Source of the DNA: Medakamo hakoo
Lineage: Eukaryota; Chlorophyta; Trebouxiophyceae; Coccomyxaceae
Length of the DNA: 64,000 bases
Direction of reading: 5' to 3'
Assembly (NCBI GenBank): GCA_026636295.1
Contig: CP089463.1
Span: forward strand, 372,001 to 436,000
The position numbers and the translations under genes were made by a program. This document shows positions 1 through 8,579 of this stretch, in pieces. How positions within the stretch are numbered: position 1 is the stretch's first letter; each line of letters opens with the position of its first letter. A model generated the notes under the pieces. That model saw nothing but the letters and a program-made list of their open reading frames with translations, was not told the DNA's origin and did not search any database.

Positions 1-582
1 TACGCCGACCGCCGGGCGGCCGAGGCGGCGGGCGGCCCGCCTGCTGCGCCGCTGGCGGCGGCGTCGGAGCCCGCGGGTCCAGGGGACCCGGCTCCCGTGC
101 GTCCCGCGCCGGTTTCTGCCCTGCTCGCGGCCCTGCCGCCCGTCTGGAAGCGCGCGGCCGAGGAAGGGGGTGGTGGTGGCGGCGCGGCGGCGCTGGCGGC
201 CCTGGCGCCCGACGCGGCCGCGGGCGTGGGCGCCGCCCTGGCCGCCGGCACCGCCTGGGACACGCGCGTCGCGGCCGCGGCCGCCGCGTCCTCCCTGGCG
301 GCCGCCGTGCCAGCGGGCGGCGGTGCGGCCGCGCTGGAGGCGTGGGCGGCGGGCCTGGGCGCCGCGCTCGCGGCCGCGGCTGGAGAGCCGAAGCAGCAGG
401 CCGTCCGCGCGTCTGTCGCAGACGCCCTGGGTTCGCTTGGCGGCGCGGGCCTGGCGCCGCCCGGCTCGCCCGCCGCGACTGCCCTGGACCGCCTGGCCAA
501 CAGCGACGCGTCGGACACGGTGAAAGCGCGCGCGGCCGCCGCGCGCGCCAGGGCCCTGGTCGGGAATGGCGGTGGGAGCTGA
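1..582 (+). CDS. C-terminal end of an ARM/HEAT-like protein (5' partial)
   Basis: The reading frame is open from base 1 and stops at 580-582, so this is the last 193 codons of a gene that begins outside the window. The visible part is Ala-rich and helical in character, with evenly spaced Leu/Ala segments and a Lys/Arg-containing end (SDTVKARAAAARARALVG). This resembles the final repeats of an ARM/HEAT solenoid such as importins or proteasome adaptors. The specific family cannot be decided from this tail, and the composition bias alone could imitate helical repeats. The coding strand is supported by the absence of stops and by the convergent gene that ends at 738. Confidence 0.55.
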   Translation, partial: YADRRAAEAAGGPPAAPLAAASEPAGPGDPAPVRPAPVSALLAALPPVWKRAAEEGGGGGGAAALAALAPDAAAGVGAALAAGTAWDTRVAAAAAASSLAAAVPAGGGAAALEAWAAGLGAALAAAAGEPKQQAVRASVADALGSLGGAGLAPPGSPAATALDRLANSDASDTVKARAAAARARALVGNGGGS

Positions 583-737
583 AAGAGAGAGGGAGGCGGG
601 ACGGACGGACGGGGGGGGGGGGGACTGGGAAACGACAGTTCTGTGTTGCTTTCATTCACACACACGCGCGTTTCCTTGGCAGCAGCACGCAGTGCACCCC
701 CCACCCACCCCCCCCTCCCCGTCAGCACGCCCCCTCC

Positions 738-2748
738 TCACGCCGACCGCACGCCGCCGTCGTCGTCCAGGCTGCGCAGCGCGGCGTCGGCGCCCCACCC
801 CTCCCACTTCCCGTCCAGGCCCTTCCACTTGTAGTCGCCCGCCGCCCCGGCCTGCACGCCCGGGCTGCCCAGGGCCAGCAGCTTCTGGGTGACGAGCGAG
901 AAGTCGGCCAGGAAGCGGGCGCCGTCCCGGGCGTACTCGCGCACGTACGGCTCAAAGGGCTTGGCGAACAGCATGGCCATGTCGGACGGCAGGCGGCCGA
1001 TGGGCTTGCCCTCCACCGCGCCCGCCGCGCCCGCCAGGGGCTCGTCCGCCGCGAGCACCCACTGCGGCAGGCCCGTCTCCGGCGCCTCCGCCTGGACCCA
1101 CCGGCGCTCGACCAGGTCGGTGAAGTACCGGTTGCCGGGCGTCGGCCAGGCGTCGCCCGCGACAAAGACGATGTTCCAGCCCGAGTTTTGGGTGGAGGCC
1201 GACCCGATGGAGTGGCCGCCGCCGACGAGCGCGACGATCTCGCGCGGGGACAGGCCGGCCTGGGTGGCGTAGTAGCCCAGCGCCGGCGCGTTGATGCCGC
1301 CCTCGGGCACGCGCGAGGCAAAGGGGGGCGACGACGGCCCGGGGCCGGCCGCATCGACCCGGCCGGGCTGCCACGCGACGGGCGGCCCGCCCGCCAGCTC
1401 CGTCGCGACCGACCCCGCGAAAGTGTACAGGTCGGCGTGGGTGATGCACGGGTGCGCGGCCTTGACCTTGTCCAGCACTGCCACGTGCTCGCCCAGGCCG
1501 GTGTTGGGCACGGCGTCCGCGTCGGGGCCGAAGCGCAGCCACGCGCCGTCGCACCCGCCCGACGCGTCCAGGGCGGTGAACGTGCCGCACGTGTGGAAGG
1601 CCACGCGCAGCGCGGCGGGGAACTCCAGGCCGAGCTCGGTGTCGTTGAAGGCGCGGGCGATGGCGTCGTACTCGGCGTGCGAGCACTGTGGTTTGGGCGT
1701 GTGTGCGTGGGGCGGAGAGGAGTGGGGGCGCGCGTGAGGGCGTGGGCGCAGGTTGCAAGGGAGCGGGCACAACACCTGGGGGACTGCCTGGAAAAAAAAA
1801 AGCAACAGGGAAAACACATCCAAACGCACGGTGGACGGCTTGGACATTTCGGGCGGCGTCCACCCGTACTGGCGGGGCTGGAACGCCAGCGGCTTGGCCG
1901 CCGCCCCGCCCAGCTGGGCCCGGGTCAGCGGCGTGTAAAACACGGTCGAGTTCAGGCGGATGCCGCCGACCGACCCCAGGACGGCGGCCGCCAGGGGCGA
2001 CGACCCGATGTCCGTGTTGATGGCGCGCTGGCCGTTGACGGGCGGGCCGCCCTCCTCCTCCTCCTCGCCCGTGACGGGGTTGGGCGCCGCGGCCGTGGGG
2101 GCAGGGGCGGCGGCGTCGGCCAGGGACGGAGGGGAGGCCTGGTTCGGAGGCAGGGAGGCGGCCTGGACGTCGAGCAGGCGGCGGTGGGCGCCTGGGAGAT
2201 TTTTTGAGGGGGGGAGGAGAGGGAAAGGGGGATGGGCGTGAGAGGCGAGGAGGGTAGAGGCTCGGCGTGTGGGAGGCGTGTGCTCAGAGTGTGCCGCGGG
2301 TGACAAAACACGGGCTCGCGCTTTTTTTGCTTCGCGCGAAAGATGAGGGACCGGGTTGTTGGGCGGGCGCATCACAGACGGGCGGCAGGTGCAACCGCTG
2401 TGATCAATGCTCAGTGGCGTCGTCCGAGGCTCTAGCTACCTGACTAGGCGAACGGGAGGAGGGGGGCAGGCGCGGAAGGCGGGCGTCTTGGCCGCGCGGC
2501 TTTCCGGCCGTCGGGGCGTGTGCCCGACGCTGGCCCGCTTGCTGGCTAAGGGAGCGCGAGCCATGGCTTTGGCTGCGCCCGCGCAGGCGGGCCAAACCGC
2601 CTCGATCAGGCCCGATCGCAGGCTGTACAATGCGCTCAGACATCTCTTCACCCATCGCACCTGCGGCAGAGTCAAAACCAAAGGGACAGCCGGCGGTGGC
2701 GGCCGCGACGAGCGCCGCAAGCGTCAGGGCAAAGAGCGCGGGCCGCAT
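738..2748 (-). CDS. Secreted class I-like haem peroxidase (ascorbate/cytochrome c peroxidase family)
   Basis: Three exons read on the minus strand: 2748-2661, 2191-1830 and 1685-738, giving 465 residues with consistent phases. An in-frame ATG at 2775 would add nine residues, but the ATG at 2748 opens directly on a signal peptide (MRPALFALTLAALVAAATA, then GCPFG). The last exon carries the class I peroxidase fold. ALRVAFHTCGTF is the distal Arg-x-x-Phe-His segment, with Phe where ascorbate peroxidases have Trp. HADLYTFAGSVATELAGG and GLSPREIVALVGGGHSIG supply the core helix and the proximal His. The family reduces peroxide with haem; the electron donor cannot be named from sequence. The signal peptide suggests the secretory pathway, though a lumenal plastid route is possible. 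The first intron is 469 nt; the second is 144 nt and stop-free in frame. The gene is divergent from the unknown gene at 3047. Confidence 0.8.
2192..2660 (-). other. Long first intron of the peroxidase gene
   Basis: This 469-nt intron lies between the signal-peptide exon and the second exon (donor GTGCGA, acceptor ATCTCCCAG). It contains an A/T run near 2321 (a run of As in the sense direction). I see no coding sequence or structured RNA in it. Confidence 0.6.
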
Positions 2749-3046
2749 CGCTTTCGGTTTGTGTTTTTTGCTCACACAGAGGGGAGTGGGGCCAGATTTT
2801 AGGCAAGGGCAGATCCACGGACTAGGGCGTGGGCGTGGCTCGGTGCAGTGGGGAAGAGGTTGGTGCGCGATCCCGGTGGGCGCGACGACGGCGCCCGGAA
2901 GGAGGAAAGGAGAAAAAAGAACGCGGTTTTGAGAGCGGGGCTAGATCGCGGCCCGCTCTCGCGTATCTTGCAACACGCACATGGGTTTCGTGTTTGCTGT
3001 CTGTTCCCGTCTCATCCGGCTTGAGAGCGGCTCAAACCGGGTTGAG

Positions 3047-3910
3047 ATGCCGGCCTCGCTCGCCAGGTCGGCAGGCATGCCGTCCACGAGCTCGGCGCGA
3101 CAGCAGCATGGCAGCACGGCGTTCCCTCGCCCCGTCGCGGGCGTCCACTCCGCCGCGCCCGCCTCGCTGTGCGGCGTCGCGCAACCCGCCGGTCCGCTGT
3201 TGCGCCCGACGCGTCAGCGCCGCCCGTCCACAGCTGCCCACCCTGCCCACACCAGGCGGACAGGGCGTGCACGCAGCCCAACCTGCGCCGCTCTCCTAGG
3301 CGAGGACGGCTCGCCCGCCGCCCTGTTCCCGTCGCCCGCCACGCTCGGGCTCCTCGCCTTGTCGGCCGCGCTCGGCTGGGCGGGCTGGAAGCTGCTGCTG
3401 TGGGATTACACGCACCGGCGCACGGACGACCCGGACAACCCGGACCGGAGCGATTCCTTCTCCATCAAGCCCCTGCGCAAGCGGGGAGAGGGGGAGGAGG
3501 GCGGGCCGCCCGGCCCGACCCCTACCCCACGGTGGGGCCTGCCGCCCCGCCCGCCCGCGGCGCCGACGGCGGCGTCCAACCCCCTGCCACCGCGGGCGCA
3601 AGCCCTGTTTGCGCGGGGCTTGGCGGCAGTGGCGGCGAGGACGGTGATGGACCGGGTGCGTGAAGCGGACGCGGCCCTGGGCGACCGCGGAGGGGAGGGC
3701 GGCGGCGACCTCGCCCCGCTGCCCGTCACCGCCCTCGCGTCCACGGCCTCGGGCCGGCGGGCCCAGGCCCGGGCGCTGGCGGCAGAGGCAAAGGCGGCGG
3801 GCGCGCCTGACCCCAGGAAGGTAGCGCTGGCCCGCATCGCCGAGCTGGCCGCGGCGGACCAGGCGGCCGAACTGCTGGAGGCGGGCAGGGGGATGGGCCT
3901 AGGTGACTGA
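3047..3910 (+). CDS. Unknown single-pass membrane protein, probably organelle-targeted
   Basis: A single exon of 287 residues; the family is not recognised. I chose the ATG at 3047 because it opens a Ser/Arg/Ala-rich segment poor in acidic residues (MPASLARSAG...), typical of a plastid or mitochondrial targeting sequence. An in-frame ATG at 2981 would add 22 residues. Around residues 90-112 there is one clear hydrophobic segment (LGLLALSAALGWAGWKLLLW), followed by a charged stretch with Asp and Arg. The C-terminal third is Ala/Arg-rich and probably helical (RAQARALAAEAKAAG...). The gene is divergent from the peroxidase and followed at 4046 by another gene on the same strand. Its function cannot be inferred. 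Confidence 0.6.
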   Translation: MPASLARSAGMPSTSSARQQHGSTAFPRPVAGVHSAAPASLCGVAQPAGPLLRPTRQRRPSTAAHPAHTRRTGRARSPTCAALLGEDGSPAALFPSPATLGLLALSAALGWAGWKLLLWDYTHRRTDDPDNPDRSDSFSIKPLRKRGEGEEGGPPGPTPTPRWGLPPRPPAAPTAASNPLPPRAQALFARGLAAVAARTVMDRVREADAALGDRGGEGGGDLAPLPVTALASTASGRRAQARALAAEAKAAGAPDPRKVALARIAELAAADQAAELLEAGRGMGLGD

Positions 3911-4045
3911 GGCGGGCACAGGGGGATGGGCCACTGGGGGAAGGTAACTGAAACGCACTCCCACCCAAAAAAAAAACGCGTGTCCGCCCCCCTCCATTCT
4001 TCCGTTTTGCTTTCTCCTTGCGACGAGACGACCCGGCTCTCCACA

Positions 4046-4720
4046 ATGACAGACGGCTCTGAGCACGCCCTGGCCCTGGCGCCTGACACCAGCCGCGCGT
4101 GCGTCCCCGTGACAGGAGCCGGACCACCAGCCCACGCTCGGTCCCTCGCCGCGCGCCGGGCTGACCGAGACGCGCACACGCACGCCACCGTCTGGACGAA
4201 GGACCCGCACGGCGGGCCGCACGCGCCGGCGGACCCCGGTGGTGTGGGGGCAGCCGTCAAAGCGGCGGAGGCGGCCGCGCACGCGGCCCGGCTGGGAGTC
4301 GAGGCGTGGGCCGGGCCCGCGCCCGCGCCCGGGAGCAGTGGTGGGGGCGGCGGCGCGGCAGCCCTGCCGTTAGGGTACGCCCGCCCGGCCGTCCCTGGCC
4401 CGACCACCAATTTCGTGGGCGACGCCATGGTGTGTGGCGCAGCCGCTTTGGTGGGCGCGCGCTTGACCGCCGCGAATGAGGCGGCGGCGGCCGCGGCGGC
4501 CGCGGCGCTGCCGCCGCCTGCGCCGCCGCCGCGCCTGCTGCTGGTGGAGGGGGGCGGGCGCGGCGGTGGGGGTGGTGGGGCGCAGGGGGGCGCGCCCGGG
4601 CCGGCCGCCCTCGTGCCTGCCGTGCTCGATGCCGCCGCGCTGCGGGACCAGGCCCTGGCCCTCATTGCGGCGGTGGAGGGAAGGGGGCCGCCCGCGCGCC
4701 CGCCGCCCGCGCTCGAGTGA
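4046..4720 (+). CDS. Unknown Ala/Pro/Gly-rich protein
   Basis: A single-exon frame of 224 residues; the family is not recognised. The ATG at 4046 lies in a good context (CACAATGAC); an in-frame ATG at 3926 would translate through the A10 tract at about 3968 and is unlikely. The protein contains poly-Ala and poly-Gly runs and two more ordered Ala-rich helices (around residues 70-90 and the last 35 residues). A short conserved-looking core reads GPTTNFVGDAMVCGAAALVGARL. The gap to the upstream gene's stop is about 135 nt and contains a run of ten As. The gene converges on SAM50, which ends at 4848. It is real because the frame stays open and third positions stay GC-rich, but it has no functional assignment. 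Confidence 0.5.
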   Translation: MTDGSEHALALAPDTSRACVPVTGAGPPAHARSLAARRADRDAHTHATVWTKDPHGGPHAPADPGGVGAAVKAAEAAAHAARLGVEAWAGPAPAPGSSGGGGGAAALPLGYARPAVPGPTTNFVGDAMVCGAAALVGARLTAANEAAAAAAAAALPPPAPPPRLLLVEGGGRGGGGGGAQGGAPGPAALVPAVLDAAALRDQALALIAAVEGRGPPARPPPALE

Positions 4721-4847
4721 AAAGTGAAAGAGACACGGCACACAGGGATCACAACATTACCCCCGCCCCTTCCTGTCCCCTCCCTCCCCCCGGCCTCGCC
4801 TCCCCGCCCGCCTGGGACCTGCACGCGAGCGGCGGGGGGCCCCGCCA

Positions 4848-5429
4848 TCAGCCGGGCACCCCGGAGAAGCCGACGGACAGCCCGGACCGCGCCACGTCGC
4901 TGGGCGCCGCCCGGACCACGTGCACCCAGTCCACCTCCAGGTTGCCGGCCACGGTCGGCCAGACGAGGCCGACGCCGGCGGACCAGCGCGAGTCGGCCGC
5001 GGCCGAGCGCAGCGCCGAGAGCACGCCGGTCCCGCCGCCCCCTCCTCCTCCTCCCGCCCCGAGCAGGGCCAGGCTGCCGCCGTTGACAAAGGCGTGGCCA
5101 AAGATTCCCGTCTCGCGCGCCCACCGCCAGGGCAGGGCGACGCGGGCGGCGGCGGTGACGGAGCCGACGGCGTCGCCGCCCAAGAAATCCCACGGCCGCG
5201 CGGCGGCAGGCGGCGGCGGCGGCGGTGGGCCAGGCGAGGAAGAAGAAGGAGGCGCGCCCGCACCACCACTACCCCTCACGGGCGACAGCGCCGGCACGTG
5301 CCGGGCGTCCACGGGCCCCACCCCGCGCAGGCCAAAGCCGCGCAGGGTGGACGAGCCGGCCAGGCCGCCAAAGCCGCCCAAGAAGAAACGGTCGGAGAGG
5401 GAGGTGGTGGGGGCGGGGGCGGGCGCCCG

Positions 5430-5463
<34 letters not shown>

Positions 5464-6683
5464 CCCCACGGCACCAGCAGCCCGGCCGACGCGGACACGT
5501 GCAGGCCGACGGCCCGCCCGACGCCCGCGCCCGCGCCCAGCGGGCCAAAGAGCGAGGGGAAGAGCGCGCCCAGCGGCGCGTGCGCGGACGCGGACAGCGC
5601 CTGGCGCACGTGGCGGACGGCGCCGCTGGATGGCAGGCCCACCCCCGCCAGTTCGGCGGCGTAGGACGCGACGGCGCCGTGCTGGGCCGGCCCCACGCCC
5701 ACCGTCCGCCCGATGCGGCCGGCATAGGTCAGCGCTGACTTGAACGAGTGGCCGGCCTGGGCCTTGACGGCCCCGGACGCGTGCCGCGTCCCGTCGGACA
5801 GCGTGCGCCAGGCCGCGCCGTAACCAAACGCGTGGCGGCCGTCGTCCCTGGCCACCCGCACGCCGCCGCCCAGGGACCGCTCGTCGAAGGAGGAGGACAG
5901 GGCCCAGGACCGGGTGCGGCCGTGGGCGTCGGCGGCCGCGGTCCAGGGCCGCCCCAGGAAGCGCGGCTTGGAGAGCGTCGCGCCCAGCTCGCCCAGGGCC
6001 TCCGACCCCTTCTCGACGCTGAGCGTCAGTTTCTCGCCGTGGCCCGTCGGGTTTGTCAGGCCGACCTTCACTTCCGCCGCCATTTCCGTGCCTTGGAAGT
6101 ATGTGCCCGTGTTCAGGGAGACGACGGGCTTTTCCACAAAGGTCGCGTTGACGCGGCAGGCGCCAGGGACGGGCTGTGTGGGCGCGGGGTGTGGATGGGA
6201 TGGGGGCATGGGATGGAGGTGAGGGAGGGCGACGGGGAGGCGTGGCGCGCGGGCACTCCCCTCCGTCCACCCCCCACCCCCCACCCCCAGACGCACCGGG
6301 TTGCACTCCTCCAACGCCAGTTCCACGGTCGAAAATGCCCCCATCCCCGCCAGCACCTCCCAATCGTTCAGCAGCGCTTCCCGCACCGCGCCGACCGTGG
6401 TCGCGGCCCCCAAATTTTCGAGTTCGCGCTCCACCAGGCCGCGCGACGTGCGTTTCAGGCCGTTGAGACGGACGGTCAGCACACGCAGGGGCTTATCGGC
6501 CAACTGGTCGAACAAGCTGTTGGCTTCAGGAAGGGGTGGGGGCGCGGGCGGCCGATCGGAGTGTTCGGGCATTGACGGCGGGCCGCTGTCCCACGGCGCC
6601 GCGCCGGGCACGCCTGCCCCGGCGCCCTCCCACGCCCTGGGCGTGGGCGCGGGCGAGGCATATGCCGGAGGCGGGGCAGGCAT
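4848..6683 (-). CDS. SAM50: SAM50/Tob55, mitochondrial outer-membrane beta-barrel assembly protein (Omp85 family)
   Basis: Two exons on the minus strand, 6683-6297 and 6173-4848, give about 571 residues; an in-frame ATG at 6761 would add 26. The family inserts beta-barrel proteins into the mitochondrial outer membrane. The N-terminal part holds one POTRA-like domain (VLTVRLNGLKRTSRGLVERE). The C-terminal part is the 16-stranded barrel with the Omp85 signature: DRFFLGGFGG followed by STLRGFGLRGVGP. Alternating glycine and hydrophobic residues (SALTYAGRIGRTVGVG) fit amphipathic strands. Poly-Gly and Pro-rich insertions sit in predicted loops (around 5440 and 5220), making the protein longer than yeast or human SAM50. 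The 123-nt intron is a multiple of three and stop-free. OEP80, the plastid homologue, is an alternative, but the single POTRA-like domain and the LRGF...RGVGP motif favour SAM50. Confidence 0.82.
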
Positions 6684-6806
6684 CGACGATCCCGCCCTCT
6701 GGGTCCCGCCGCGTCTCCTCTCTTTTGCGCGCGGCGCTCGCGCTGTGCGGCCAGCGAGCACGGCGCGCGGCGCGCAGAGGTTGTTGTGGGGGTGTCGCGT
6801 TCCCTA

Positions 6807-8378
6807 CTAGTCCTGAAAGTCACACGCCACCGTCACACTCCCACCGTCCGGCGCCACAGAGCATGCCGGCCCTCCAGCGCCCGCCCTCGGCGGCCCAATG
6901 ACCAGGCTCAGCCCGCGGCCGGCTGCCCGCAGGGCGGCGCCCCCGCTGCCCGCCCGCCCCGCCAAGGCCAGCCGCCCGGCCGCGGACGCAGCCGCTTTCC
7001 GGGGCACGCCAGCGGCGATCACGACGCTCTTGGCGCCCAGCGCATCGCGAGCGGCTTCGCGCAGGGCGGTCAAAGCAGACGCCGCGCCCGCCGCGTCGGC
7101 TGCGGCGGCCGCGGCGGCCGGGCCGGCGGTGGCCAGGGCAGCCCGCACGGCCGCCACCACGGCCGCCTCGCCCGCGCCAGCCGGCAGCCGGACGACCAGG
7201 TGGCCGGGCGGCAGGGAAGGCGTGGAGGCCGTGCCTTCGCTTGCCGTCGCCAGGCGCACCACCACGCCCGGCCATCGCCGCCGCCTGCCGCCGCCGCCGT
7301 CCTCGCCCGCCGTGTCCGGGCCCGGCAGCGGGTCGTCGTCCGCCGTGAGGAGGGCGTCCAGGGCGTCGTCGTACGCGGCGCCGCCGCCGCCGCTGAGAGG
7401 CGCGACGCCGTCCACGCCCAGTGTTAAGGCCGCTGCCTCCTCCGCCGCGGGCCGGGAGGAGGAGGGCGACGCGTCGGTCGCGGCCCGCGCCGCCGCCGCG
7501 GCTCTGACCAGTGTGCCCGTCCACGCGCCCTCCCCACCGTCCGCGGGCAGCCACGCGGCGCCCGCGCCGTCCACGCCGCCCTCTCCAGGCCCGCCCAGCA
7601 CAATGTGTAAGCCGGACAGCGGACGGTCACCGCCCAGCTCGGCCGCGGCGGCGTCGGCGGCGGCGGCCAGGCGGTCCATCAGGGCCGCCCGCGAGTCTGG
7701 CGGCAGGCCCGCACCAAACGCCGCGGCCACAGAACAGCGGGCGCCGTGGACGTGGCGCAGGGCGGCTCTCACTCTCGCTGCATCTAGGTTCACAGACGCC
7801 CAGGCTGCAGCCAGACGCCTGGCTTTCGCGGCGGCGGCGGGCAAGGAAGCGGCCAAGGACGGCGACGTGAGCGCGGCCGCCTCTGCCGCCGCCGCGCGCG
7901 GTGACAGCGGCCGTGGGCCTGCGCCAGGCGGCGCCGCCGCGCCGTCTCGCCCCACGTCCGGCGGGCGCAGGCCCGCCGCTGTGAGCAGGGGAGCCAAACC
8001 TGCCAAGGCTGGGCCGGGCGCGGGCGGCGGCGGTGGCAGGGAGACTTCCACCGGCCCAACCAGGCGGCCCTCCGAGCCGCCGTCACGCATGAAGAAACGA
8101 AAGACGACGCGGCCGCCGCGGGTGCCGGCGGCTGCATCGCCTTCGCCGCGAGCCGCCGCCGCGTACTCTTGCAGGGCTTTGAAGGCCGTGGAATTCAAGG
8201 CGGCCGCGTCTGGGTGGGTGGAGACGGTGTCCGGGTGGAGGGCGCCCGCGAGCGAGCGGACGGCCGCGTCGAGTGCGGCTGCGGCCGCAGATCGAGGGCG
8301 CGCGGTCGACGCCAGGCCCCGCGCCAGGCTTGGTCCACCCGTCAGGGCGTGCGCCAGGGCCTGGGCTAGGCCCTGCAT
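6807..8378 (-). CDS. TCAIM-like mitochondrial protein (DUF4460/DUF4461 type)
   Basis: A single exon of 523 residues. Residues 1-35 are rich in Ala, Arg and Ser without acidic residues and look like a mitochondrial presequence. Residues about 40-75 (LAGALHPDTVSTHPDAAALN, then STAFKALQEY) match the J-like DUF4460 region of T-cell activation inhibitor, mitochondrial. The strand-rich GRVVFRFFMRDG follows, as in that family. The long middle part (HGARCSVAAAFGAGLPPDSR and onward) would correspond to DUF4461 but is degraded by Ala-rich drift. In animals the family binds mitochondrial chaperones; its role in algae is not established. The stop at 6807 is only 123 nt upstream of the SAM50 start on the same strand. 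Confidence 0.55.
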   Translation of the reverse strand: MQGLAQALAHALTGGPSLARGLASTARPRSAAAAALDAAVRSLAGALHPDTVSTHPDAAALNSTAFKALQEYAAAARGEGDAAAGTRGGRVVFRFFMRDGGSEGRLVGPVEVSLPPPPPAPGPALAGLAPLLTAAGLRPPDVGRDGAAAPPGAGPRPLSPRAAAAEAAALTSPSLAASLPAAAAKARRLAAAWASVNLDAARVRAALRHVHGARCSVAAAFGAGLPPDSRAALMDRLAAAADAAAAELGGDRPLSGLHIVLGGPGEGGVDGAGAAWLPADGGEGAWTGTLVRAAAAARAATDASPSSSRPAAEEAAALTLGVDGVAPLSGGGGAAYDDALDALLTADDDPLPGPDTAGEDGGGGRRRRWPGVVVRLATASEGTASTPSLPPGHLVVRLPAGAGEAAVVAAVRAALATAGPAAAAAAADAAGAASALTALREAARDALGAKSVVIAAGVPRKAAASAAGRLALAGRAGSGGAALRAAGRGLSLVIGPPRAGAGGPACSVAPDGGSVTVACDFQD

Positions 8379-8579
8379 TTTTTATCGAGGATCCAGGCGC
8401 GTGGAGCCCGCCCGCCCGGCGAGGGCATGCGCTTGTGCGCGAGTGAGCGACGGCCCGCCCACCCGCACGAGGACGCGAAGAGAAAAAAAAAGCACACGCA
8501 CGGACGGCCCATGCAACACGAAAACGGACAGGGGGGGACAACAAATCACTACTACACATATAAGTACATGCATCACTAC

